Shown: positions 25,454-33,714 of the stretch, in pieces
Layout: every line of letters starts with the position of its first letter
Numbering within the stretch: position 1 is the stretch's first letter
Source of the DNA: Streptantibioticus cattleyicolor NRRL 8057 = DSM 46488
GTDB lineage: Bacteria; Actinomycetota; Actinomycetes; Streptomycetales; Streptomycetaceae
Direction: 5' to 3'
NCBI RefSeq assembly: GCF_000240165.1
Contig: NC_017586.1
Coordinates: 5,097,228 to 5,161,227 of the forward strand
DNA length: 64,000 nt
Program-made: the position numbers and the translations under genes
The notes under the pieces: model-generated
What the model was told of the DNA's origin: nothing
Database searches by the model: none
Seen by the model: only the letters and a program-made list of their open reading frames with translations

Positions 25454-25900
25454 GGGCTGGCGCCCGTGGGGTGGGGCTTGTGCCCGTGGGGTAGGGCTTG
25501 TGCCCGTGGGGGTGGGCTCCGGCCCGTGGGGTTGAGGGTTGCGCCCGTGGGGGTGGGCTCGCGGCTGTGAGGTCGGGCTGGCGCTCGTGGGGGCCGGGCT
25601 CGCCGCTCGTTGGGTCGGGGCCGTATCCGTTGCGTCGGGCTTGCTCCTGTTGGGTCGGGCTGGCGCCCGTTGCGTCGGGCTCCCGCCCGTGGGGTTGGGC
25701 TTGCCGCCCGTAGGGTCGGGTTCGCCGCCTGTGGGGTCGGGCTGGCGCCCGTGGGCTCGTCGGGCTCGCGGCCCGTACGGCTGGGGGTGCCTCCCGTGGC
25801 GGAGCCATGCCCGTGGCGGTGCCATGCCCGTGGCGGTGCCATGCCCGTGGGGTCGGGCCGCGTCCGTTGGGCTGGACTTGCGTCCTGGCGGCGGGCTCAC
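25454..25900. repeat. G-rich tandem repeat, ~20-bp unit, about 22 copies
   Basis: From 25386 to 26091 there is no credible gene. Most of it is a tandem array with consensus close to GGGCTGGCGCCCGTGGGGTC, units mostly 20 bp (range 17-23), starting at 25454, 25474, 25494 and so on, and fading after about 25900. A sub-block at 25801-25850 is a tighter 17-bp variant (GCCATGCCCGTGGCGGT). Because 20 is not a multiple of 3, no single peptide repeat is encoded; the many open frames exist only because the unit lacks stop codons. Runs of G4 on the plus strand could form quadruplexes. Confidence 0.85.
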
Positions 25901-26091
25901 GTCTGGAGGATCCGGGCTCGCGGCCTTCGGCCGGGGCGCGTCCGCAGGTTGGGGTTTCGTGCGCGGGCTCGGGTTGGGCCCAGTGGCCGGGCCCCCGTGG
26001 GGTTGGGCGGGTACGGGGGCCCGGTCGTGCTCGTGTGGTCGGGGTTACCCCGCGAACCCCGGGGGCGCCGCCCGGCGAGCTCATCGGGAGG

Positions 26092-27141
26092 TTAGCCCAA
26101 CTGGCGTTCCAGGTCCTTGAGTTTGGCCTCCAGGGAGTCGAGCCGGGGGAGGGGGATGGTGGCGTCCTCGGCGGTGAGGTCGAGGGTGGAGGGAGGGGGC
26201 GGGGGTTCTTCGGGGGTGCCGGGGACGAGGCCCAGGGCGGGGCGGGTGGGCGGGGTTATCGCGGGCTCCCCGACCTCGACCTTGGCCCCGGCCGTGGTGG
26301 AGGCCGGGCCGGCGATCCCGACCTGCCGGGCGCCGCGTGCCCGGCCCCAGCCGCGGTTGCCCCGGGTGAGCGCCTTGATGCGGGCGCGTTCCAGCCGGTC
26401 GTGGTCGCGCCGCCGCAGCCGGTTGCGGCGCCGCTCGCGCCGGTCCTCGCGGACCTCCTCGACCGCCTCGTCCAGCGTGCGGACGTTCTCCAGCAGCATC
26501 AGCGACCAGGCCCGGTAGGTCTCCCGGGGCGCGCGCAGCCAGCGCACCATACGGATCTGGGGCAGCGGACGCGGTACGAGTCCCTGCTCCCGCAACGCGG
26601 CCCGGCGGGTCTGCTTGAGGGCCCGGTCGAAGAGCACGGCCGCCGACATCGACATCCCGGCGAAGAACTCCGGTGCCCCGGCGTGGCCGAAACCCCGTGG
26701 CGCGTGCACCCAGTTGAACCACGCCGAAGCGCCCGCGAACGTCCACACCAGCAGCCGCGAGCCGAGCGCCGCGTCACCGTGGCTGGCCTCGCGCACCGCC
26801 AGCACCGAGCAGAACATCGCGGCGCCGTCCAGCCCGAACGGCACCAGGTACTCCCAGCCGCCGCCGAGCCCGAGGTTCTGCCGGCCGAAGCCGACCAGCC
26901 CGTGGAAGGAGAGCGCCGCCGCCACCGCGGCACAGCAGAACAGCAGGACGTATCCGGCGCTGCCGTAGACGAGTTCCTTGTGACGGCGGCGTTCCTCGCC
27001 GCGCTCCCAGGAATCCACCTGCTGCGAACCGGTCGCCCTGGCGCGGCGGTTGCGGACCATCAGCACCCCGGCCGCGGTCGGCACCGCCAGGCCCACGGCG
27101 AGCGAGAGCGTCCAGGTGAGCGTTATGTCGTTGAGTCTCAT
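26092..27141 (-). CDS. DUF2637 membrane protein (SpdB-like)
   Basis: A 349-residue protein. Four membrane helices fill the first 165 residues (DITLTWTLSLAVGLAVPTAA, GYVLLFCCAAVAAALSFHG, VPFGLDGAAMFCSVLAVRE, LLVWTFAGASAWFNWVH), the DUF2637 core. Then come an Arg-rich region (about 230-275, EEVREDRRERRRNRLRRRDHD), a Pro-rich stretch and a final coiled-coil-like LDSLEAKLKDLERQLG. DUF2637 proteins occur near plasmid spread genes and also on Streptomyces chromosomes; no mobile-element genes accompany this one. Its 3' end abuts the tandem repeat array. Confidence 0.82.
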   Translation of the reverse strand: MRLNDITLTWTLSLAVGLAVPTAAGVLMVRNRRARATGSQQVDSWERGEERRRHKELVYGSAGYVLLFCCAAVAAALSFHGLVGFGRQNLGLGGGWEYLVPFGLDGAAMFCSVLAVREASHGDAALGSRLLVWTFAGASAWFNWVHAPRGFGHAGAPEFFAGMSMSAAVLFDRALKQTRRAALREQGLVPRPLPQIRMVRWLRAPRETYRAWSLMLLENVRTLDEAVEEVREDRRERRRNRLRRRDHDRLERARIKALTRGNRGWGRARGARQVGIAGPASTTAGAKVEVGEPAITPPTRPALGLVPGTPEEPPPPPSTLDLTAEDATIPLPRLDSLEAKLKDLERQLG

Positions 27142-27261
27142 CGCGGTCCCTCGGGGTCACGTGCCGTGTCCGGGCGCGGCCGACGGGGTGCGCCCCGTGC
27201 CGCGTTGCGGGCCATCCTGGCGAACGCATGGGCCGTCCGAGGGCGTTTCCGAACAAGACAA

Positions 27262-27275
27262 ACCCATGTGTGGGT
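27262..27275. promoter_or_regulatory. Small dyad upstream of the DUF2637 gene
   Basis: ACCCA-TGTG-TGGGT, a perfect five-base inverted repeat about 120 bp before the DUF2637 start, in the 188-bp gap to the FhuF-like gene. It may be an operator; I cannot name a factor. The surrounding DNA is locally AT-richer (GTTGGAAAACATGTACG), as expected of a promoter. Confidence 0.3.
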
Positions 27276-27329
27276 AACGTTGGAAAACATGTACGAAGAG
27301 GGGAAAACGCGTGCGGATCCGCCGGGGGT

Positions 27330-28181
27330 TCAGGCGCCCGCCGCCACCCGGGGCGCGCGGTCCGCGTCCGCGCCCCGCGGGCACCGCGTGCACGACGCGG
27401 AGGGGAGCACGGTGTAGAACAGGCAGCACGAGATCCGGTCCCGGGTGAGCGCCGCACCGCCAGGAAGCCCGGCCTCCGGTTCCGGTTCCGCTTCCGGTAC
27501 CCGGAAACCGGCCCCGCCCGGGTACGGCGGGGTGTCCCCGGGCAGCAGCGCGGACAACTCGGCCGCCGCCCGGTCCGCCTCGCCCGCCAGCCCGGCGACG
27601 TACCACAGCCCCTCGGCGATCTCGTCGCACGCCATGCCCCACAACGCCCGCCGGCCGCGCCGGGTGTACGGCCGGAACGCCTCGATCACCGGGCCGAGAT
27701 GGGCCGCCACCGCCTCCCGCAACGCCTCCCGCAACGCGGCCTCGCCGGCCACCGGGCGGGCCCCGGGCAGCCCGGCCGCCGGATCGCCGGGCAGGCAGGC
27801 GAAGGGCCCCGGGCGCACCGCCACCCGTCCGGCGTCCCGGTGCACGGCCACGTCGCCCGGGGCGAGCCACGGCACCCTGCGGTGCCAGAACCACGGCACC
27901 GTGAACAGCAGGCAGGCGGGCCAGGCGTAGCGGTGCAGGGCGAGCCCGGCCGCCACGTCCGGGCGGGCGGGGCGGCCGTGGTCGCGCAGCAGCCGTTCCG
28001 CCTCCGCGGCCGAAACGGCGGCCGGTGCCGCGCCGCCCGCGGCCAGCGAGTCCCCGCGGAGCCAGCCGTCCCCGGTCGGCGGCGCCTCCGGCGAGCGGAT
28101 CACCCGCACCCCGGTGACCCGGGCGAGACGGCGGTAGGCGGCGTCCAACGGCGACGGGGACAGGCGGGCGGCCACGGGCAT
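27330..28181 (-). CDS. FhuF-like (2Fe-2S) ferric siderophore reductase
   Basis: A 283-residue protein with the C-terminal FhuF-type cluster motif C252-C253-x10-C264-x2-C267 (ISCCLFYTVLPSASCTRC). The rest is the alpha-rich FhuF-like fold (PACLLFTVPWFWHRRVPWL and HLGPVIEAFRPYTRRGRRALWGM). Proteins of this class reduce ferric siderophores in the cytoplasm to release iron. A good iron box overlaps the presumed promoter 42-60 bases upstream of the ATG, supporting repression by DmdR/IdeR when iron is plentiful. No siderophore transporter is next to it, so its siderophore is unknown. Confidence 0.85.
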   Translation of the reverse strand: MPVAARLSPSPLDAAYRRLARVTGVRVIRSPEAPPTGDGWLRGDSLAAGGAAPAAVSAAEAERLLRDHGRPARPDVAAGLALHRYAWPACLLFTVPWFWHRRVPWLAPGDVAVHRDAGRVAVRPGPFACLPGDPAAGLPGARPVAGEAALREALREAVAAHLGPVIEAFRPYTRRGRRALWGMACDEIAEGLWYVAGLAGEADRAAAELSALLPGDTPPYPGGAGFRVPEAEPEPEAGLPGGAALTRDRISCCLFYTVLPSASCTRCPRGADADRAPRVAAGA

Positions 28182-28222
28182 GGCGGGACCATCCTCAGCA
28201 CGCGAGCGGGAACAAGATCAGG

Positions 28223-28241
28223 CGAGGGAAGCCTTACCTTA
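28223..28241 (-). promoter_or_regulatory. Candidate iron box (DmdR/IdeR operator)
   Basis: On the minus strand the 19 bases TAAGGTAAGGCTTCCCTCG match the actinobacterial iron box TTAGGTTAGGCTAACCTAA at 13 of 19 positions, including the GGTTAGGCT core apart from one base. It lies just upstream of the FhuF-like gene, where an iron-dependent repressor would be expected to act. Confidence 0.65.
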
Positions 28242-28373
28242 CCCAGCCTCACCGGTTCCGGCGCGCGGGGCTGGACGCACCGGGTGATGAAATAGGGGGC
28301 ATTCGCCCGTACGGGGCATGCCCGGACGGACGGACGCGGGGGCCGGACGCTACGCAGACGGAGGAAGGAACCG

Positions 28374-29135
28374 GTGGTCCCGGTGGAACCGGTGGAAGAA
28401 CGCAGGCAGCCGCGCGCGACCGGCGGCCCGGCCCGCCCGTGCGTCCCCGCCCAGGGGTCGGCCCGGTCGTACGACGGGTACCCCGAGGCGTCCGAGGCCG
28501 ACGCCGCCCGGCGGCTGCCGGAACGCCACTCGATACGCGACCAGGTGCTCGCCGCGCTGCGCGACGCCCTGGTGGACGGGGAGCTGTCGCCCGGCACGGT
28601 CTACTCGGCGCCCGCGCTCGCCGACCGCTTCGGGGTCTCGGCCACCCCGGTGCGCGAGGCGATGCAGCAGCTCGTCCGCGAGGGCGCGGTGGAGGTGGTG
28701 CACAACCGGGGCTTCCGGGTGGCCGAACGCAGCCCCCGCGACCTCGCCGAACTCGCCGAGGTCCGCGCGCTGATCGAGGTGCCGGTGATGCTCCGGCTCG
28801 CCCGTACCGTCCCCGCGCAGCGCTGGCAGGAACTCCGGCCGCTCGCCGAGGCGTCGGTGGCGGCGGCGGCCGAGGGCGACCGGGCCGCCTACGCCGAGGC
28901 CGACCGCGCCTTCCACGGCGCCGTGCTCGCCCTCGCCGGCAACGCCCAACTCGTCCGCATCGCCGAGGAGTTGCACCGCCGCTCCCAGTGGCCCGTCCCC
29001 GCCCGCCGCACCCGCGCCGCCGAACTCCTCGCCGACGCCACCGAACACGCCGTCCTCCTCGACGCCCTCGCCGCCGGCGACCTCCCCGTCATCGAATCCC
29101 TGGTCCGCGAACACTTCCACGGCGCCTGGAGCTGA
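28374..29135 (+). CDS. GntR-family regulator (FadR/FCD subfamily)
   Basis: A 253-residue regulator. After about 45 disordered residues comes the GntR winged helix (HSIRDQVLAALRDALVDGELSPG, PALADRFGVSATPVREAMQQLVREGAVEV, NRGFRVAE), then the helical FCD ligand domain (about 115-250) with the metal-site histidines seen in DRAFHGAVL, DATEHAVLLDALAAGD and the final VREHFHGAW. The GTG start at 28374 has GGAGGAAGGAA upstream. FCD regulators usually answer to organic acids; no clear target operon is adjacent, so its regulon is open. Confidence 0.85.
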   Translation: MVPVEPVEERRQPRATGGPARPCVPAQGSARSYDGYPEASEADAARRLPERHSIRDQVLAALRDALVDGELSPGTVYSAPALADRFGVSATPVREAMQQLVREGAVEVVHNRGFRVAERSPRDLAELAEVRALIEVPVMLRLARTVPAQRWQELRPLAEASVAAAAEGDRAAYAEADRAFHGAVLALAGNAQLVRIAEELHRRSQWPVPARRTRAAELLADATEHAVLLDALAAGDLPVIESLVREHFHGAWS

Positions 29136-29264
29136 CCCCCACCCGTCCCGCCCGGCGGGGACCCGCGCCGAGCCCGGCGGCTGGCCACACCCCACGTCGC
29201 ACCGCGATCCGCCCCACAGGCGTCAACGCGCCAGCGGGTCGGCCGCGCGCCCCGGCCCGGTGCC

Positions 29265-29660
29265 CGAAGCCGGCTGCTTCCCGGGCCCGGACGGGCCCTC
29301 CGCCGTGGAACCGCGAGCACTGCCAGGGCGCCCGCGGGTTCGCCGCGCGCCTCGGCCCGGTGCCTGAAGCCGACGGCTCGCGGCTGACCGGGTCGGCCCG
29401 GTGTCCTCGCCGAGTCCGGCGCTCGACGGCATCGGTATCGCGTTGTGTTCCGCGCTCCGCGGGTGTCGCCTTGGCTGCCCCGGGGCCCCTCGCCGCCCGG
29501 CGGCCACCGGCGTCCGAAGCCGGCCGCTTCCCGGGCCCGGACGGGCCCTCCGCCGTGGAACCGCGAGCACTTCCAGGGCGCCCGCGGGTTCGCCGCGCGC
29601 CTCGGCCCGGTGCCTGAAGCCGACGGTTCCCGGCGACCGGGTCGGCCCGGTGTCCCCGCT
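29265..29660. repeat. ~140-bp direct repeat, two copies 250 bp apart
   Basis: The 753 bp between the GntR and helical-repeat genes hold no gene I can support. A segment starting CGAAGCCGGC at 29265 recurs at 29515, continuing through GGAACCGCGAGCACT to about 29400 and 29650 with very few differences. A shorter third piece (CTCGCCGCCCGGCGGCCACC, then CGAAGCCGGCCGCTTCCCGG) appears near 29490-29531 and 29817-29862. Copies keep the same order and spacing until a 1-bp shift near 29390. Confidence 0.8.
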
Positions 29661-29888
29661 CCGAGGGCGCCCCCTTCTGGCTGGGGCCTCTCGTCAGCGG
29701 CGGCCACCGGCGTCGCCCTCCGGCTCACCGGCCCGCCCAGGCATCTCGCCGCCCGGCGGCCTCACCGTCACGGCCCCGGAGCCGGCGTGCGCCCCGGCTC
29801 GCCGCGCGTCCCGGCCCCTCGCCGCCCGGCGGCCACCGGTGCCCGAAGCCGGCCGCTTCCCGGCTCGCCCGGCCCGCCGGGCGGGGCA

Positions 29889-30674
29889 TCACTCCTCGCC
29901 CAGGGGCCGGGAGAGCCAGACCGGGAGGCCGCCGAGGAGGCGGAAGAGGCGGGTGGCTTCGGCGCGGAGGCGGGTGGCTTCGGGGTCCTGTTCGACCTCG
30001 GCGAGGGAGAGGAGGGAGGGCGGCATGCCGATGAGGTAGCCGAGTTCCTCGCGCAGGCGCAGGGATTCGGTGAAGCCGAGCCTGGCCTCGGCGAGTTCGC
30101 CGGCGCGTAGTGCCAGGCCGGCGAGGTGGCGGCGGGTGAAGGAGCACAGCAGCCGGTCGCCGTAGGCGGTGGCGCCCGCGTGGGCCCGGCGGTAGGCGAG
30201 CCGGGCGCCGGCCGGGTCGCCGGCGAGGTTCTCGGCGATGAGCCCGCGCCGGAAGTCCAGCAGCGCGCGGTCCCGCGCCCCCGGCGGGATCAGCGCCGCC
30301 CCCCGGCCCAGCGCGGAGCGCGCCTCGTCGGCCCGGTCGCGTACCCCGAGGACCGTCGAGGCGTACGCGAGGTGACCGCGCTCGCAGGCCGCCCGGCCGC
30401 GTTCGCCGTCGGTGCGGGCGAGCGCCTCGGCGGTGCGCAGCGCGTCCTCGGCCTCGGCCCAGCCGTCCGCGGTGAACAGGCAGCGTTCGATCAGCAGCGC
30501 GGCCCGGCGCAGCGCGGTGTCGGGGTGGGCCGCGCCGCCGCCGGCCAGCAGCCCGGCCGCCTCCGTCCAGCAGCCCCGGGACCGCAGCCGCCACACCGCC
30601 GGCGGGTCGTCGTAGGGCCCGGTGACCGTGGGCCCGCCACCCCCGGCCTCGTCCACCTCACCGGTCTCCGCCAT
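29889..30674 (-). CDS. TPR-like helical repeat protein
   Basis: A 261-residue, Ala- and Leu-rich helical protein with several tetratricopeptide-like units (ALLIERCLFTADGWAEAEDALRTAEALA; RGLIAENLAGDPAGARLAYRRAHAGA; RRHLAGLALRAGELAEARLGFTESLRLREELG). It has no catalytic domain, so it is probably a scaffold or the C-terminal part of a regulator-type family. ATG 30672-30674 was chosen because the 31 extra residues of the longer frame are uneven in composition; the ribosome site is weak for both. Its partners are unknown. Confidence 0.65.
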   Translation of the reverse strand: MAETGEVDEAGGGGPTVTGPYDDPPAVWRLRSRGCWTEAAGLLAGGGAAHPDTALRRAALLIERCLFTADGWAEAEDALRTAEALARTDGERGRAACERGHLAYASTVLGVRDRADEARSALGRGAALIPPGARDRALLDFRRGLIAENLAGDPAGARLAYRRAHAGATAYGDRLLCSFTRRHLAGLALRAGELAEARLGFTESLRLREELGYLIGMPPSLLSLAEVEQDPEATRLRAEATRLFRLLGGLPVWLSRPLGEE

Positions 30675-30821
30675 GGAGGCGTCCCCCACGATCCCCTCCC
30701 GCCGCGTCGTCGGTAGCCGGAAGTTCAGCACGCGGCAAGGGCGGCGGCCAAGAGGTAGGTGAAACAATTCACAAAGTCGCGGGTCAGTGCGGTCTTGACT
30801 TCACGGCGGCGTTGTGATCCC

Positions 30822-32465
30822 TCAGCTTATCCGCAGCGCCAGGAAGAAGTCGACCTTGTCCTCCAGCCGGGACAGGTCGCGCCCGGTGAGCTGTTCGATC
30901 CGGCCGATGCGGTAGCGCAACGTGTTGACGTGCAGATGGAGCCGGGTGGCGCAACGGGTCCAGGAGCCGTCGCAGTCCAGGAACGCCTCCAGGGTGGGGA
31001 TCAGCTCGGCGCGGTGCCGGCGGTCGTAGGCGCGCAGCGGGTCCAGCAGCCGCGCGGTGAACGCCCGCCGCACGTCGTCCGGGACGAACGGCAGCAGCAG
31101 CACGTGCGACGCCAGCTCCTCGTGGCCGGCCACGCAGACCCGGCCGGGGCGGGCCGCGGCCACCCGGCGGGCGTGCCGGGCCTCCTCCAGCGCCCCGCGC
31201 AGCCCCTCCGCGGAGTGCACCGTGGCGCTGACCCCCACGGTCAGTCGCCCGTCCTCGCCCAGCCCGCGGGCCAGCGGCCCCGCGGCCGAACGCAGCAGCC
31301 CGTCGGCGTGGAGCCCGTCCGCCGCACCCTCCTCGTCGCTCACCGCGGGCAGCGGCAGCAGCGCCATCGCCTCGTCCCCGCTGTGCGCCACCGCGATCCG
31401 GTCCCCGGGGTCGGCCCCCACGGCGGCCGGATCGACCAGGATCTCCTCCAGCAGCGCCTGCGCCACCGGACCGCCAGCCACCTCGCCGCCGGCCCAGTCC
31501 ACCCGGGCCACCACCACCTGCCAGTGCGGCGCGGTCCCGGCACCCGGCAGCAGCACCGGGGCGGCCACCCGCAGCCGCGCCGCCACCTCGGCCGGCGGCG
31601 CCCCCGCCTGCACCAGCTCCAGCACCTCCTGGGCGAGGCGGCGCCGCACCGCCCCCGCCGCGTCCTGCCGCTCCCGCTCCACCGCGATCAGCTGGGTGAC
31701 CCCCTGGAGCAGATCGAGCCGTTCGGCCGGCCAGTCACCGGCGTCCGCCTCGACCACCAGCAGCCAGTCGGCCAGCAAGGTGGTGCGCGGATCCGCCGCG
31801 GCACGCCCGATCGGGAAGAGCGAGTAGACGCGTCCGGCCGCCTGGGCGCGGTACGGCGCCGGGCGGGCGGTACGGGAGGCCGCCAGGTGCTCCCCGGCCA
31901 GCTCGGCGCGGACCGCCTCCGGCAGCTCCGCCGCCACCCCGGCGATCCGCCGGCCGGTCGAGGAGAGCACCCAGGCCCGCAGGTCCAGATCGGTGACGAG
32001 CAGATCGAGCACCGCGTCCGGGCCGCCGCCGGCCGGGCCGGAGGACATCAGCCTGCGGTGCCGCTCCACCACCGCCGCCAGGTCGCCGGCCCGCTCGGTG
32101 GAGACCTGGCGCACCACGTACTCGGTGATGGTGGCGAAGGCGACCTTCTCGTCCACCGCGAACAGCGGCAGCCGGTGGCGCGCGCACGCCTGCACCAGGT
32201 CCTCGGGGATGCCGCCCAGCTCCGCCTCGCCCGCCGCCAGCGCGGCCACCCCGGCACCGGCCACCCGGCGCACGAACGGCTCGGAGTCCTCCGGGCCGCG
32301 CCGCCAGGCCAGCCCGGTGAGCACCAGCTCGCCCCCGGACAGGTACCGGCTGGGGTCCCGCAGATCGGTGGTCATCACCCCGCGGACCGTACGGTCCAAC
32401 TCGTTCTCGCCGCCGAGCAGCCGCAGGCCAAGGGCCTCGGTCTCCAGCAGTGTGCGCAGCCGCAT
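30822..32465 (-). CDS. pucR: PucR-family transcriptional regulator of purine catabolism
   Basis: A 547-residue regulator with the N-terminal PucR domain (about 1-125; TLLETEALGLRLLGGENELDRTVRGVMTTDL), a GGDEF-like middle and the C-terminal PucR helix-turn-helix (CATRLHLHVNTLRYRIGRIEQLTG near residue 510). In Bacillus subtilis PucR activates purine degradation genes. Here it is divergent from the xanthine dehydrogenase operon across 361 bp, so that operon is its likely target. ATG 32463-32465 starts the conserved MRLRTLLE; its ribosome site is weak and the 97 extra codons upstream are Gly/Arg-rich and not family-like. Confidence 0.88.
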   Translation of the reverse strand: MRLRTLLETEALGLRLLGGENELDRTVRGVMTTDLRDPSRYLSGGELVLTGLAWRRGPEDSEPFVRRVAGAGVAALAAGEAELGGIPEDLVQACARHRLPLFAVDEKVAFATITEYVVRQVSTERAGDLAAVVERHRRLMSSGPAGGGPDAVLDLLVTDLDLRAWVLSSTGRRIAGVAAELPEAVRAELAGEHLAASRTARPAPYRAQAAGRVYSLFPIGRAAADPRTTLLADWLLVVEADAGDWPAERLDLLQGVTQLIAVERERQDAAGAVRRRLAQEVLELVQAGAPPAEVAARLRVAAPVLLPGAGTAPHWQVVVARVDWAGGEVAGGPVAQALLEEILVDPAAVGADPGDRIAVAHSGDEAMALLPLPAVSDEEGAADGLHADGLLRSAAGPLARGLGEDGRLTVGVSATVHSAEGLRGALEEARHARRVAAARPGRVCVAGHEELASHVLLLPFVPDDVRRAFTARLLDPLRAYDRRHRAELIPTLEAFLDCDGSWTRCATRLHLHVNTLRYRIGRIEQLTGRDLSRLEDKVDFFLALRIS

Positions 32466-32729
32466 CGTTGTCGCCCTGTCTGAGCGCGCCACCGGTGCCG
32501 GTGGGCCGGCGGCGCGCCCGTCTTCCGTTCCTTCGCCAGGTGCCGGGTCAACGCGCGAACGGCCGCCACCTCGCCTTTCAGATGAATCTACAAGGTCACC
32601 CGGCCGGCCAGCCAAGCGCTTCATGGTTTCGGTGACTGCACCCCGCCCACCGGTCGTCGGTGTACTGAGGCTCACAAGGTGAACACGGAATGAACGGCCC
32701 GCCCCGCCGCGTCCGCCCGCCGCACCACC

Positions 32730-32777
32730 CTCACCGAGAAACCCCCTCACCGACAAACCCCCTCACCGACAAATCCC
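32730..32777. repeat. Three tandem 16-bp repeats before the xanthine dehydrogenase operon
   Basis: CTCACCGAGAAACCCC (32730-32745), CTCACCGACAAACCCC (32746-32761) and CTCACCGACAAATCCC (32762-32777), then a decayed start of a fourth. The array ends 50 bases before the ATG of the FAD subunit, so it lies in the promoter or 5' untranslated region. The rest of the 361-bp gap shows two copies of ACAAGGT (32590, 32674) but no clear promoter. Confidence 0.85.
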
Positions 32778-32826
32778 CTCGCTGTCCGCATCACCCGAGC
32801 ACCGAGACATCCGAGAAGAGATCCCC

Positions 32827-33714
32827 ATGGACTTCCTGCGCCCCGCCGGCTGGGAGGAGGCGCTCGCCGCGAAGGCCGAGCACCCCACGGCCGTGCCGAT
32901 CGCGGGCGGCACCGACGTGATGGTCGAGATCAACTTCGACCACCGCCGGCCAGACGTGCTGCTCGACCTCAACCGCATCGGTGAGTTGCAGGAGTGGGAG
33001 GTGGGGGACGAGACCGTACGCCTGGGCGCCTCGGTCCCGTACACCCGCATCATCGAGAACCTGCGCTCCGAACTGCCCGGGCTGGCGCTCGCCGCCCACA
33101 CCGTCGCCTCCCCGCAGATCCGCAACCGCGGCGGGGTCGGCGGCAACCTCGGCACCGCCTCGCCGGCCGGTGACGCCCACCCCGCGCTGCTGGCCGGCGG
33201 CTGCCAGGTCGAGGCGGCCTCGGTGCGCGGCACCCGGCTGATCCCGATCGACGAGTTCTACACCGGCGTCAAGCGCAACTGCCTCGCCCCCGACGAGCTG
33301 ATCCGCGCCGTCCACCTGCCCAAGGCCGACGGACCCCAGCAGTTCTCCAAGGTCGGCACCCGCAACGCCATGGTGATCGCGGTCTGCGCGTTCGGCATCG
33401 CGCTGCACCCGAAGACCCGTACCGTCCGCACCGGCATCGGGTCCGCCGCCCCCACCCCGATCCGCGCCACCGCCGCCGAGGAGTTCTTGAACGCGGCGCT
33501 GGAGGAGGGCGGCTTCTGGGAGAACGGCAAGATCATCCCGCCGGCGACCGCCCGGCACTTCGCCGAGCTGGTGGCCGGCGCCGCCAACCCCATCGACGAC
33601 GTGCGCGGCACCGCCGCCTACCGCCGGCACGCCCTCGGCGTACTGGCCCGCCGCACGCTCGGCTGGACCTGGGACGAGTACCGCGGGAACGAGAGGAACA
33701 TCCGATGCGCGTGA
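32827..33714 (+). CDS. Xanthine dehydrogenase FAD-binding subunit
   Basis: A 295-residue flavin subunit of the xanthine dehydrogenase family (subunit M type). FAD contacts are seen as IAGGTDVMVEIN (residues 25-36) and RNRGGVGGNLGTASPAGD (about 99-116), the second being the family signature. ATG 32827 has GAGA-rich DNA seven bases upstream. It is the first gene of a three-subunit operon, overlapping the iron-sulfur subunit gene by 10 bases, opposite pucR. Electrons pass from the molybdenum site through 2Fe-2S clusters to this FAD and then to NAD or another acceptor. Confidence 0.92.
   Translation: MDFLRPAGWEEALAAKAEHPTAVPIAGGTDVMVEINFDHRRPDVLLDLNRIGELQEWEVGDETVRLGASVPYTRIIENLRSELPGLALAAHTVASPQIRNRGGVGGNLGTASPAGDAHPALLAGGCQVEAASVRGTRLIPIDEFYTGVKRNCLAPDELIRAVHLPKADGPQQFSKVGTRNAMVIAVCAFGIALHPKTRTVRTGIGSAAPTPIRATAAEEFLNAALEEGGFWENGKIIPPATARHFAELVAGAANPIDDVRGTAAYRRHALGVLARRTLGWTWDEYRGNERNIRCA

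Noticed and set aside
25454-25900. Possible CRISPR array
   Set aside because: Units are contiguous with no unique spacers, repeats are imperfect and G-rich, and no cas genes are nearby.
25231-26084. Several repeat-rich open frames on both strands over the 20-bp array, which look like repetitive secreted proteins
   Set aside because: The 20-bp unit rotates the reading frame, all frames are open on both strands simply because the unit lacks stops, and no start with a ribosome site or signal peptide is present.
26092-27141. DUF2637 gene as part of an integrated conjugative element
   Set aside because: No integrase, excisionase, FtsK-like transfer gene, tRNA gene or attachment-site repeat flanks it.
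27289-27417. A 42-codon plus-strand frame between the DUF2637 and FhuF-like genes
   Set aside because: It overlaps the end of the FhuF-like gene antisense, has mixed third-position composition and no ribosome site.
32590-32680. Two ACAAGGT copies between pucR and the xanthine dehydrogenase genes as PucR boxes
   Set aside because: Seven-base direct repeats 84 bp apart with different flanks are too weak, and they do not match the Bacillus PucR consensus.
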